Shown: positions 12,501 to 24,702 of the stretch, in pieces
Numbering within the stretch: position 1 is the first letter of the stretch
Layout of the letters: every line of letters starts with the position of its first letter
From: Diadema setosum
Taxonomy: Eukaryota; Echinodermata; Echinoidea; Diadematoida; Diadematidae
NCBI RefSeq assembly: GCF_964275005.1
Contig: NC_092689.1
Location: 2,511,001-2,575,000, forward strand
Direction of reading: 5' to 3'
Length of the DNA: 64,000 nucleotides
Program-made: the position numbers and the translations under genes
Notes under the pieces: model-generated
Databases searched by the model: none
Seen by the model: the letters and a program-made list of their open reading frames with translations, nothing else
What the model was told of the DNA's origin: nothing

Positions 12501-15500
12501 TTGAATGCCATCAATGCGCCAGAAGGCGATCCGTCAGGATGGAGAGAGGCGCCAGTGACCTTACATTCATCGAGAGATGACGATGCAGTGGAGAAGAGTA
12601 TTGATGAGGATCTCAGCTGGTTCTTTGAGACCGGTGATGATGACAACTCTCATAGAGAAAAGTCTTTGTCAGGAGGGTACCAGCACTCGCAAGAGGATGA
12701 ATTGCTGTGCATCAAAGCTCAGGGATCCTCAAACAGTAGCACTACCAGACATGAGGGCGACGATGTTGATGGTATGCAGTCCAAGTGTAAGGAGCATGCA
12801 GGCAGAGCGCAATCGAGTTCAGTTGTTGCTGCAGCCACAAATCCCTCAAGAATGCAAAGTAGTGGTGAAAGTGGTACTGAGTTGCACCACACTACCGATA
12901 AGGACCTCAGTGGAGTAGCACCCCTGTCCCTCAAGCCCAGGCAGGGCCACAAGGAACCAAACCAAGAAGGTGTAACTGTCAATTTCCTGTCAAGAGATGG
13001 AAACCCTGGACTGCCAGTCCTAGGAGGAGATGACACTTGTGCTGCAGGTAACTATGGTAGCAGCACTGATAAAGGGGAGTGCCTGCACGATGGAAAACCA
13101 GGCTGTGTGAGTGTAAATGGTTTAGCCACATCCCAGAGTGGGACAGCCTCTGGAAAACCGAAGAGCCAGCTCCAGCAGTTATCTGCCATGCTCCATGAAG
13201 TACATTCCATCGCTAAAAGGCCCACAAGAGATTCCTGTATATCGTCACTTCACTCTTCTCCAGCAGCGGGGCGAGTGGTGAATGAAAATACAAAAAGTAG
13301 CCATGTTGTCACCAGTGATATGGATGGTGTGTTTCTGTCTCTTGGCACAAAGATGCCCTCTCTAAGCAAACCTCAAGACTCTCCGAAAGTCCCAGCCTCC
13401 AGAAGCCATGGGCGGATCCTCAGTAGACACCTCCTGGCCAATGACAATAGTTCAAGTTCTGTGACAAGTAAGCAGGTGATGGCAGAGAGGAGACTGGGTG
13501 CTCAATCTCTACACAAGTTGCAGACAGGAGGTGGAGGAGGAGTGAAAGGACGCAGAACAGACCATGACATGGATGGCAGACTTGGAAGCATGGGGAGCAT
13601 GGAGAAAGTGGGACAGAGTGGTGTATCCTCTTTGGAAGAACTCAGGTACTGATAAATAAATCATGCTACTACTTTGTAAAGGACCGTGGAGAGGAGAGCA
13701 TAGGACTTCTGATAAAGCTCCATTCAATGATTTATGTCTTATTCATGGGTAGTTGTTGTTGTGCTCATAGATTTTCGTAAGATAAAAGTTACTTACAGTT
13801 TCAATTATATTGGAAATGGCCTTTTTACTTACAGATAGTGCCAGAAATCTAGAGACTGGTCATTATCCAGTCCAATCAAAACTATTCTGAATCTTGATAC
13901 TTGATTCTTTCACGCCTCTCTTTCTGTTTCACGCCTCTCTTTCTGAGAGATAGTGCCAGAAATCTAGAGACTGGTCATTATCCAGTCTCATCAAAACTAT
14001 CCTGAATCTTGCAAAAATGGCATCGATACTTGATTCTTTCACGCCTCTCTTTCTGAGAGTTTTGAATGATTAGATGTATTTGACCACACTCTGTGCAATG
14101 CAATTCACTCTATATGTTTTACTTTACTTTCATGACGTACAGTACCTGTGAGCATCAACACCTATCACTTCAGCCTACAAAACTATAATATATCTGCAGC
14201 TTTGTATTACTGTTTTCTAATAATTACATCATGCAGTAGACTTCCACTGGCATAGTATTCAGCAGAGTACTTTGCACATCTCATAAATGTATTTATATGT
14301 ATATATTATTTATATATGTATTTATATATGTATATATCATTTATATATGTATTAATATATACACTGTATGTATTATATGGACTGAAAACAAGACCATCAT
14401 GACCATAAATAACCCAGCTTCTTAAACAAGGTGTATGACCGGTTCATCCATCTTGCGGAACTCTCCTTTATTTCAATCTTCCTTCACAGAACAATGAATT
14501 GGCAATACGATATGTATCCATAACAAATGCCTTACAGAAGAAGTACACTGATACACTTAAAGGGGAAGGCTAGTAACTGATCAGTGGGAATCAGTGGAAA
14601 TGCTGGGAGATGATTGTTCCAATCCTTATGGGATTCATTCAAGAGTTCATTGTGTATCTATTGTTGTGTGAAAATGATTTGCTTCAGAATGGTCTCATAT
14701 TCAAGTAATGTGCAGATTAATGCTCCGTCACTGACCAGGGACGCTAACCTGGAAGCATTAAACTGCACATTACTTGAATATGAGACCATTCTGAAGCAAA
14801 TCATTTTCACACAATAATAGATATACAATGAACTCTTGAATGAATCCCATAAGGATTGGAACAATCATCTCCCAGCATTTCCACTGATTCCCACTGATCA
14901 GTTACTAGCCTTCCCCTTTAATCATTTCACCTTCCTCATTTCAGCTTATAGTTGCTTACTGGTGTTTCTCATGGCATAGTGGTGTCATTGATGCAAATTA
15001 ACAATATTTCACCTTTCCCACCTATTTGCACTACAGATATTACCTGACATCTTTGAATGTATGTTTATATTTTGTAAAAAATGTATGTATTTTGACATTT
15101 TCTTGCAGTTATGGTCTATCACATGGTGCTGAAGTAGAGATGAAGCTAGCCTTGGAGGTTTACCACAAGCAATTGTCAGTAGATCCTCAGTTTTTCAGGT
15201 AAGTTTGTCAGTGTAGATGCACTTAATATACAAGTCACTACAACCAGCAAATTATTTGACTTCGAGTGAATCCTGGGTATTTCATTTCTTTATCATGAAT
15301 TTTTACAGTTGGCTATCAGGTTGCAATGAATACTAATCTTCTTACAATCACTAGCAAATCTTTTGGGCTTATTTAGTGGCTTGATATAATGTGATGGGCT
15401 CTTGTTATAAAGAACACTGATATGTCAAAATCTTATTAAACAACAAACTAATTTTAGAATGCAAGAGAATATTAATCCAAGGGGGTGAAGATTGAGGTGT

Positions 15501-18500
15501 GAAAATTTCTTCAAATGTTAAATTACAGATCAGCAGTTGCGATCTTTGAATTTTCATTTGTAGAGGGAGAGAGATTGAAGAAAATTCACACCTCAAACTA
15601 ATTTTTCTTTCCCCAAAGTTTCTCTGTATTTCATAATTTTGCAAACCTAATATTATGCAAGTTTGATTTAATAAACAAAGTGACTTGACATGTCCTTACC
15701 ATACTCACCATACTTGTAAATAAGACATTTGGCTAGATGAAGAGAGGACACATTAATGTCTTGGACCCTAAAGTGACTTCATGATCCTCCAAAGAACTAA
15801 TCTTACTTGATAAAACCCTGGATTCTATATAGGCCAAGACATATTGCATAGACTGCAAACATCTTATGCACCCTGTAGGTGTTCATCAAAATGCAGCATC
15901 ATTACAGAGGAATCTATATTTTTTGACACAACACATTTCATAGTAACATTACCATTTCAAAAGAAAAAAAAATCGTTGAGGATGGTTGTGGACTTTGAGT
16001 GTTACACTATGTATCAAAAATACCACTGATGCACTGTTGTTTCCACATGTTGAACAGAGGTGAGTTTGATGGTGACAGGGTGCACATTCAGACGCTGGTT
16101 GGTCCCCCATCCTCGGCTTCTGGCATTGTGGAAGGCCTGATCCTGCCGCTATGTGAAGACCAGATACAAAACTTGCAGTCCCTGACAGGAAAGAACCTAC
16201 AGGCTTTGGTAAGGCTTTGAGTTATGGTAGATCTTTATCTCTGCTCCATCGATGCACCACTGATGGACCTAAACTTCAACCGCAACGTAACAGATGTTGT
16301 AGGGGGTAGGGGGCAGTTGGTATCTATGATGTAACATTGATGGTAATACATATCTGTGCTTGGGGGATTATCACCTTCAAGTTCTGATTGTTGCCAGATA
16401 AATTAACTGTGGATGATTTGCTTGTAAATATGGAAATCAATGTCCACTGAAAGGTTAATGTATTGAGTCAGTGCTATCCTGTCAGCCAAGAGTTGTCTTT
16501 TACGTAGGTAAAATTAATAGAAGTCAACCTCCAATCTTTCCAGTAACTCCAATCTTTCCAGTAACTGTTGGCTTGAACAACTTTGTCATGCTGCATGTCA
16601 GTGCTTTCATGAAATAATCACTCTTCTTCATGTAAACTATGAACATTTTGTCAAAAGTGAGCAACATGCACACCAAGAATGATGGTCGTCTTTGCAGATT
16701 TGTGTGAGAAGGCATGATTGGTGTTTGATGATGTATGTTTGACTGTTTTTCTGTTTTTTCTCCAGCTTGTCAATGGTGATATTTCGGCCACCTATCGACA
16801 CCGTGGATTCAAGAAGAGTCTCAAGACTACAACTGTCTCGACAAACGCACATTTGAGAAATGACTCGAAAGAATTGCTGTGGGCAGAAAATATCTTCAGT
16901 TGTCTTGACAAGGTGCAGTAATACTCTCAGTTTTCTTCCAGTAGCTGCAATAACTGCCCAAAGTAATCAAAAGCAAATGACCAATTTAGTCACCCAGGTT
17001 ATGTCCTGTTTAGTGCAGAATAAACAGGCTTAACAAGTTACTTTTAATGTGTTAAATGTGTGTGTTTTCACAGACTTCTCTTCATGGAGTAATTCATCTA
17101 GGACAGTGCAAATTATCTTGTTTTCTGCTATATTTATATCACAATTGGGATGGTTTTCTCTCTGATGGTAAGTGAAGTAGTACAGCCATGAATATTTTCT
17201 TTTAGGATGGCACATGCATGCTAGAAAATTTCCTATAGTTTGACATATTTTGGCAACTTTGATAGCACTTTATAATTATTATTTATTTGCAGGAGTCGAT
17301 GGGGGAGGGAGTTTACACATTACGTAACACAGATACTCTCAGTTTATCAGATAATATATTCTTTCCAAATGACTTAGAAATGCAATCATGTAATTGTGCA
17401 AACCAAGCTTTTGGTGTGTTTTGTGGGGGTGGGGGCAACAGAAAAGATATCTTGATATGTGAAAGACTGATTTTCGTGCTGATGTATTTGTGGAAAATTT
17501 GATGACTATTCATTGCAGCTTGGTGTGGACGTGCTCATTGTACGAGGATCTGTGGATGCTTTGTTTCTTGATGATGGTCGTCTCCAGCAAAGGCTTGTTT
17601 TACACCACGTTCCCTACACAGTCCTACAGATGCTTGCTGCTGTCTGCAAGTCCACCGTTCTCACCTATGTCACTGATGCTTTACAGGTAATGAGTGCACC
17701 CCACCTCCATCCCTTCACCCCACCCCACCCACAGACTTTTCGATAAACATCATACAAAATTATATTGATATGATCAGTCAGTCTATGAAAAGAACTCTCT
17801 GCCTGTATGTATATACAGCTGTACTTAAATTTTATCTAGCCCTTATTTTGAAATACAAGAAGTTTGGAATGTTATGTGAAAACAAGATTGATGCAGGTAA
17901 ACTGGTAGTCCATGTAGCATATGAAATCAGAAAATAGACTTTAAGGTTGACACATCACAAACTTCTTGAATTTGTCCTGCCATTTTTTCTGATGTTGGAT
18001 ATCCTTGATATTCTTTGTGCATACATGTTTCTAAGCTCCCTTGAAGATTTCATAGATTGACAAACTATGTCAGGAGGTCATGACTGACCAGACTTTGAGA
18101 ACTTATGAGAACTTCAAGAAGTTTTGTCAGTGTGGCCACAGCTTGCAATAGAAACATCTGCGCATCCACCTCAAAGTTATAGTAGACTCCATAGTTGTAG
18201 TGTGATCTTGACATTATCTTTTTCCCAGGATGATGTCTGTAGATCTCTGAAGGTGTCTTACTGGATGCCAGGGTATAATGGCAGACAGATCTGGAGATCA
18301 AGTGATCCAGGGATCAAACACCACATCAAATTGACAACTCTCGGTGGAATGATGGTGAGAATAAGTAGATAAACCTATAGTACGGGAGATGTTCACATCA
18401 TCGTAGTAACTGAAAGAATTGAAGCTAATCTTCTGTCTCACGAAGCGAGGTAAGCACAAAAAATGATTTGCATGTTTGCCTTGCTTCGTGAGACAGAAGA

Positions 18501-21500
18501 TTAACTTTAATTCTTCTTTAAATAAACCTACTGAAGTGAAAATGAGGAAGGATAACCATTTTTCTGGAAAGAGCTTTATCATATAGTGGAGGTTAGATAT
18601 ATCATCTGCATGATTTCTGATTCTGGATACAATCTATGCCTGCTCCATGAACTCTATTGTATTTGACGTGACAAGAAAAACCTGTGCAACTTTCAAAAAG
18701 ACCAATAAAATGCATTTGACCTTTAACAATGAAATGCATGACTGCAGTTTCAAGTGAATTACGAAATATGATTTTATTGATGCCATTTTTAATACAAAAA
18801 TATACAAGGACTTCAGAGGAGGGATATATGATATTAAGAAGCTTAGCTCACACAGTGTACTGATTGGTTGGCCAGTTACCGGTGGAATGCACATCATTCT
18901 ACTTGGTTTGATTTAGCTGGTGATGAGTGCCCTATGACTCTCTTACTCCCTCTGTAATCAGACTGCTGTTGTGTGTGGACCATCAGAACCACTCCTGATT
19001 GGTGTAAAAGAGAGATTCACAGCATGCATGGCAAGACTACGTGGGGCGTTGCATGATGGGAAGGTACTTCCTGGCAGAGGTGACGTCGAGGAAATAATCG
19101 CTGGGCATTTTTGTGGTGAGTTTGGAATTCATTCAATGACCAAACCAGAGTATTATCACTTCATTCATCAGACAAACTTTTTCTGTATCATAAGGGTATT
19201 GAATGTTATTTATTTATTTATTTATTTATTTATTCATGGTTTAAAAGATAACTACCATGGCAGCCTAACAAGGCCGAATTGAGGTAGTTTACACAGTGAT
19301 ACAACATATCAAAACAATATCACATACATATTACATATTAAAAAAAACCACAACTTACATTACAGAACATATATAGTCATATAATAACATAACATTGCTT
19401 ATTCATTTCATAACTCAATTTCCGAAGCACAGATATAACATTAAAAAACCGTCAGACATTAAAACATTCATGTAATACAAATAAAAACAGATACAATTAC
19501 ACTTTTGAACACACTCGACATTTTTACACCTCACATAGACCGTACATCTCCCTTTGGCAAAAACTTTGGCACATGCATCACATATTTTCATACTCCCACA
19601 GAAGCATACACATCTATATACTCCGCATTGCATATCGCAACCCATATTATATTGCGTTTGGGTATTATGTAATCGATTCGTAAACGAATACCGGCGTTAT
19701 GGATACACTTACTTCTACACCCAAGCTGACAATGCATGTTTGCACCTTCCCCTTTTTAGCTCATTTGTGTTTATAATCACATGATGTGGACTAGTGCACA
19801 TGGTATGCATTCACAGGGTTGTACCTTTAAAGATGAACAAACACATTCAAATAAGCGACCATAAACCTGGCCAGTATAATGAGAGGAAGAAAAAATAGTA
19901 AACTTGAAGAGAGAGAGAAGAAAAAAAAAAGGTGACATTGACATCTTACATTACTGAACAGGTATAGTGATATGATAACGTTGTACTATTGCTTATTCGT
20001 TTCACAACTCTTGTTTCCAAAACACAAAAAACATGTTAACCTTATCTACTGGATATTTCTGTGTAGCTCCACATATCAAGTACTTTAAAGGATCGGATAG
20101 TTTTGGTTGAGATCAAACTTCAGTTTTCTAACATTATTTGGTGAGATAATGAGAGACCTCTTATGGAATATGAAAGAGCACATAATTCCATGAGGAATTC
20201 AATGTTTATGTGATGAAAATCAGTTTTGAAATGGCTGAGATATCCAAAACAGAGTGATCCTAATAAAAGGTGGGACCCACCTTTTATTAGGATTGCTTTG
20301 TTTCACTTTGTTTTTGGATGTCTCAGCCATTCCAAAACCGATTTTCACTTGATAAACTTTGAATTCCTCTTAGATTGGTATGCTCTGTAGTATTTCATAA
20401 GTGGTTTCTTGGTATCTCACAAAATGTTAGAAGCCCAATCCTCATATCTACCAATAGTATACCATCCCTAAATGCATATGTTACAGGCAGCTGAATTGAT
20501 TTCTTCTAATGATGATGAGCAAAAATCTGTCAGACAGCCCTGCTCCCCCCCCCCCCCCACACACACACACACATAATTTATCTCTCTTTTGCAAATCAGT
20601 TCTGTTAATAGTGTTCTTGGCTGGAAATGAAGTGATGTCATCTGCAAAGCAAGTGTATGCCTTAAAATCATGCACACTTGCTGGATATCTTTACATTTTA
20701 GGTGCCGGAACAACTGCAAATTCTCATGTGATATAACACACAAATGCACCAATTAAACAACATTAAAGACCTAATAAAATGGTTTAGGCATTTTTTTCTC
20801 AATGATGTAATAATATTAAATGTTAAATTCTAAGTAATTCTATGGTTGTGCGGGTTTTTTTACTGTTCTGAATTTTGTTCTATATTTGTTAACATAATGG
20901 ATGCAATTTCCTCGGTTTTGGAAAACTTGCTATACTTTCACCGCATGCGGCGCACTATCACTTCTAAATTGTGATGACGTCTAAGAACGGAGTCGTTCAC
21001 GACCAGTCTAGCCGTAGCCAGCGAGCACGGCTGGCAAGGCTATGCTAGCGCAGCGCAGCGCGCGACAGCCGGCGCGCGGCCGGCAGCGGCGGCTGCACTG
21101 GCTAGCGCTGGCGGGGGAGCGAGCTAGCGAGCGCATAGCAGGTGCTGCGCTGCACTATTGTCATTGGCTAAGCCTTTAGACAAAAGAATATTTAATGAAC
21201 TGTATCGGATTTAATACTGCCAATAATACAGATTACAACTGTGGTACGCTTGGATATCCACTGCGTGCCTGTACTAATAGTAATACGGCGACTCGCCTGT
21301 TTCAGCCCCACCGTGTGGCGTTCATCTCGGTAGGTAAGCACGGCGGTGGGGCTGCCTTCCACAGTGAATACTCGTGAATGCGGCGAAAATGACTTCATAA
21401 TATGGCCCTCGGCTCGACTAATTTAACGGCCAATTTAACCATAAATACAACCCTACCTAACCCTAAACCCTAGGAGGACCTACCCTTGTTTGCTATAAAA

Positions 21501-24466
21501 CGCACGGGTACGGTGCACGCGTGACTGCGGTGGGGCCTATTTCACGATAGCCCCACCACCACTGCGTGTCTGTACTAATACTACGGCGACTTGCCGGCCT
21601 AGACCTACTCGTGAATCCAGCCCCACCGTGGCATTCATCGGTCACGGCGTTTGGGCTTCCTTCCACAGTATGATTTTTAGCATAAAACAAAAACTACTCG
21701 ACCGAAATTGACGATCATTCTTGGTATCGTTTTTCTTAGATTAAATTACTGATCATATTGCAGAAACCGACTATGGGAAACTGGTTAACGTGTTAGGCTT
21801 TTTTTCTTAATTTTTTTTTTTAGCCACGACCCACCCTGGTAACAACATATCCCCCTAACCGTTAATCGTTAGAGTGTAGCCTCTGTACTACGTATTACTA
21901 CCAAAAATTCTGCTAATTACTAGTCTACTAGACCTAGTGCCGTAGTGGTAATAGTACACTACTAGTAGTAGTACTAGTAGACTACTACTAGTAGACTATT
22001 ATAACTACTAGTAGACTGCTACTAGATCTACTACTAGACTACTACTGGTAGTTTAACTTGTAAGCGCCGGCCGACGGGCCAGGCCACGGCCGGGACGCTC
22101 CCGCTTGCTTGCTGCCGCGGCCGGAGTAGCCGCTCACTTTGTGAGCGAGCTGGGCCTGTTCTTCTAATCTACTTACTAGACAGTTACAACTTACAATGTC
22201 AGTCATGTAGAATACAGTGTATCCTTTCTAACGTTAAACTACATGGGGGCATACCAGACATACCACTCTGTATTTCCCAGGCGATCGTTTCCGTGAGGTC
22301 TATTCTCGGGCTTGGTGCCATGTTCATACGCTCTTGCACTGGCAGCGGGGGAGATGCAGCTGGTTCATATCGGTATAAGGTGCAGCCCCACGATAACGTT
22401 CTGGTTCATCGGCTGCCTCTCCCTCCCCATCTTCCCCTTCAACTTCATGTGCCTCCTCTTCCTCTCCGCTGTCGTCAGAGCTGCAGTCTTCATCATCATC
22501 ATCAATGTCGAAGTTTACCCATATAGGGGAAGACATTATGCTCGAGGTACCAGGTATCTGTGCAAGCTAACTTAGTGATAATGTACGTGGTAATGCGTAC
22601 ATGTCGACAGTCAGTGTGTCGACCGGGAGCGCACATCCCGCGGGGCCCGGGCCTGGCCGGGCTAGCTATCGTGTACGCGCGTGTACCAAGCTAGTAATCT
22701 GAGTGCTTGTGCTGAGCGGCGTCTGCTAACTGAGCACAACTCCGTGCTTATACGTCATCAATCGGTTCAGGGGTGTTGGTCACGTGACTATCTTTTTCGC
22801 AAAAGCTGCAACGGGGTCCTCCAAAAATGTGATATTTGGGGGAGTTTCTAGAAGCGATGAAAACCGGAACGACACTGACAACATATTTACATTGATAATC
22901 ATGACATATATTTTACATTTCTTTTGCATATTAAAAAATTTTGCAAGCATTTTATTAGGTCTTTAACAACACCGGAGGATGAAGCATATGTAGTGTTGAT
23001 GTTCCTTGTCCTTGTGTGCTAGGTTGTCACAATATTTTTGATACCTCACTCCTACCGGTTGTAGTAAGCCTTGGTCTTAGTCACCTTTCAGATAAACAAT
23101 AGCATACCTGAAGAGTGATTGTTATCTCATCCTAGGCCATTTCCTTGAGAAAACAAATTAGCTGCAAGCTTTAAACTTTGCCTTGACACATGTGGTACTT
23201 CTCATTGCAGCCTATTAATTTGGTAAGCTGTCACAAGTACACAGTGTGGAGCACAATATAATTAAAGAAATGAACCTTTGAAGATATCTGTAAACATCCT
23301 CAGTCTCTTGCTTCATCTTTGTTTTGTTGTTTCCTGTAAGGTAGGAAATGGCTTCTTACTGACAAGGCATCATCATTCTCACACAGTTTTAGCCAAGAAT
23401 AGGATCTGTATTCTTTACAAGTAATTGTTTTGCCGAGTTTCAGTGTCATCTGTAAACTACCACATCCTCGTATTGTTATTTGTGAAAGACACTTCTGATC
23501 TTGTCAAAAACATGAACATTTAAAATTTTGTTGATGCATCCATCCTGGTAGTACTTAGCTCTTATATTATACAAATAGTAAATGGTCATGTGTGCAATGG
23601 TTCAAGATTTTGCATGAGGTAAAATATGAGATGCATTAGTCAGCATAGCATTTCATATCTCACCACATGGGAAATCTTGTTCCATTGCTCATGTAAAGAC
23701 TATATGCTATTTGTTTTTTACATCGCCTCAGACAGCAATGAATGTGATCTACACCAATTCTTGGATATAGTGCAGAAATTACAACCATTTTTCATACAAG
23801 ATGAATATACTTGCACAATGATTCAATAGTATGAGAAAGCAATGACATGAAATTGTCGACGTAAATAAGGTCATTGAGCCTCCACTTGTAACTTGCTTAG
23901 TGCATGCTGCAAAAGTATCTTTATCGTGACATCAGAGGAATGTGATAATGTAAAACTCTGAGTTCATTAAGAGTTTGTCATTGGAGCATATGTTGAGGGA
24001 TGATGGCAGAATGGAATATCCAAAATTAATACAACAACACGATTGAAATGAGGTAGCATGTCACAAAGACAAGGAGACCTCTTGCAGTACCTCTTGCAGT
24101 AAATTCTCTGTGTGTCTTCACCTCTGACCTCTCCTTGAATTGCTAGGTGAGGATACGAGAAGTGAATTTCACTCAAGCCAGCCACTCGTCTGCAGCATCC
24201 TGTCTGAGGGTCTATCACAGTTTACAGCCCAGATCAGGATAAATCAAGGGCTGCAGCCAGGAACATGCTCTCCTGCTCACCAGCAGGATGATAGTGATGT
24301 TGAGAAATTAGGAGAAGCAAGCGAGCATCCTGTCTATGACTGCATGGCAGCCAAGACGGGGGCGTGGAAACGGTCGTGGCATCTGCTGGGGCGGGTCCTC
24401 TGGTCGGATGCCCTCATTATCACAGGTGTTGGTAAGGGGGACAGACATCTAGCTGCAGAATTATGA
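9509..24466 (+). CDS. BBS12: BBS12-like chaperonin-related protein (12 coding exons, about 982 aa)
   Basis: Coding exons: 9509-9581, 10475-10511, 11165-11249, 11664-11789, 12174-13645, 15109-15198, 16058-16208, 16766-16912, 17519-17686, 18229-18354, 18962-19115, 24147-24466. Every junction is GT/AG and phase-consistent; the sum is 2949 nt. BBS12 is a group II chaperonin relative that, with BBS6 and BBS10, helps CCT assemble the BBSome at the ciliary base. Segments that match my memory of human BBS12 include HSGLQALQ, SFLGPAKR, YGLSHGAE, VNGDISATYRHRGFKKS, SKELLWAENIF, LIVRGSV, RGALHDGKVLPGRGDVEEI and the C-terminal DCMAAKTGAWKRSW ... DALIITGVGKGD. Exon 5 holds a low-complexity Ser/Asn/Gly-rich expansion at about residues 150-590, making the protein roughly 270 residues longer than the human one. 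The start is the in-frame ATG after an acceptor-like CACAG at 9505. The stop is at 24464-24466. Confidence 0.9.
9761..10160. mobile_element. Foldback (MITE-like) element, family B, copy 1
   Basis: Bounded by TTAAAGGGAC and CACCCTTTAA. The two halves are inverted copies: ATGGCTGAGATATCCAAAA answers TTTTGGGTATTTCAGCCAT, and GATGAAAATTGGTTTT answers AAAACCGATTTTCATC. Copies of the same family occur at about 20085-20470, 27794-28028, 34044-34449 and 43836-44243. No coding capacity. Confidence 0.82.
12002..12033 (+). repeat. C/A homopolymer tract
   Basis: A run of C followed by a run of A in the intron before BBS12 exon 5. No function inferred. Confidence 0.6.
13833..14060 (+). repeat. Direct tandem duplication (115-bp period, two copies)
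   Basis: AGATAGTGCCAGAAATCTAG starts at 13833 and again at 13948. Both copies continue through TTCTTTCACGCCTCTCTTTC with few differences. The second copy has a short insertion (GCAAAAATGGCATC). It is intronic in BBS12, just after exon 5. Confidence 0.85.
14290..14372. repeat. AT-rich TATATGTATTTA-type minisatellite
   Basis: Imperfect repeats of TATTTATATATGTAT-like units in the intron after BBS12 exon 5. Confidence 0.65.
14557..14922. mobile_element. Near-perfect foldback element, family C, TTAA-flanked
   Basis: This 366-bp segment is almost a perfect inverted repeat around about 14740. The left end TTAAAGGGGAAGGCTAG is answered by CTAGCCTTCCCCTTTAA, and the match continues through the arms (for example ATGAGACCATTCTGAAGC against GCTTCAGAATGGTCTCAT). 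Both strands therefore carry a nearly identical 67-68 codon frame, which is an artefact of symmetry and not a gene. The low divergence of the arms suggests recent origin. It is intronic in BBS12. Confidence 0.88.
18416..18513. repeat. Short inverted repeat (hairpin) in BBS12 intron
   Basis: The arm at 18416-18454, containing TCTTCTGTCTCACGAAGCGA, is mirrored at about 18477-18513 (TTGCTTCGTGAGACAGAAGA) around a loop of some 22 bases. It lies about 60 bp after exon 10, so the pre-mRNA would fold there. Confidence 0.7.
19207..20080 (-). mobile_element. Unclassified retroelement remnant with (ATTT)n tail and internal direct repeat
   Basis: The plus strand starts with an (ATTT)n array, as expected for the 3' tail of a minus-oriented retroposon. 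It continues into AT-rich sequence in which a roughly 110-bp block (around ACATTACAGAACATATATAG, 19360-19440) recurs as a diverged copy at about 19950-20040. On the minus strand 19645-19415 there is a cysteine-rich open frame (CVCFCGSMKICDAC ...) of unknown nature. The family was not recognised. The element lies in the large last intron of BBS12. Confidence 0.4.
20085..20470. mobile_element. Foldback (MITE-like) element, family B, copy 2
   Basis: Same structure as the element at 9761: TTAAAGGATCGGATAG at the left, an inverted core (GGTGGGACC / ACCTTTTATTAGGAT; GGCTGAGATATCCAAAA against its inverse) and ATACCATCCCTAAA at the right. The terminal TTAA on the right has decayed. Intronic in BBS12. 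Confidence 0.78.
20548..20573. repeat. Poly-C / (AC)n tract
   Basis: A C-run passing into a short AC microsatellite. The open frames across it on both strands are artefacts. Confidence 0.65.
20935..22770. other. GC- and CpG-rich island inside the last BBS12 intron
   Basis: In contrast to the AT-rich surroundings, this 1.8 kb is full of CG dinucleotides (GCGCGCGACAGCCGGCGCGC near 21057-21076; GCGCCGGCCGACGGGCC near 22064; CCCGCGGGGCCCGGGCC near 22636). It also contains a diverged direct repeat (about 21260-21390 against 21560-21680, sharing CAGCCCCACCGTG and CTTCCTTCCACAGT) and a CTAGTAG-rich stretch (about 21955-22055). It looks like a CpG island promoter or a recently inserted GC-rich segment. 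No transcript is proven. Confidence 0.55.
22324..22536 (-). other. Antisense acidic ORF in the CpG-rich island, possible first exon of a nested gene
   Basis: Reading minus from 22536, a Met-initiated frame of 70 codons starts MSSPIWVNFDIDDDDEDC. It continues with a strongly acidic Glu/Asp/Ser stretch and ends QLHLPRCQCKSV. Acidic N-termini of this kind occur in real proteins, and an AGC|GTATGA donor lies at its end, so this could be the first exon of a gene antisense to BBS12. It may equally be a fragment of a domesticated element. No downstream exon was recognised. Confidence 0.25.
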
Positions 24467-24696
24467 CATGCAATACTGATAACTAAAGAAGCAACTGACC
24501 TGTCTTTCATTAACCTTCTCGTTATGAAGCACTATTTAATGTAAAGCTTACTCATGAATATGATGAAGAAAACATCATACTTTGTCTTTTGTGGAGAACA
24601 GAGAGAGAGCAGCAGTTAAATGTTTTTAAGATGATTGCCCAAAAAATGCAAAAGAGAGGTGACAGGTAAAATGTGCAAATGGTTGTTCATGAAGGT

Positions 24697-24702
24697 AATA
24701 AA
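24697..24702 (+). terminator. Candidate polyadenylation signal for BBS12
   Basis: AATAAA lies about 230 bp after the BBS12 stop codon. It is the first canonical hexamer I see downstream. Confidence 0.5.

Noticed and set aside
14614-14864. Two nearly identical 67-68 codon frames on opposite strands
   Set aside because: Direct consequence of the near-perfect palindrome at 14557-14922.
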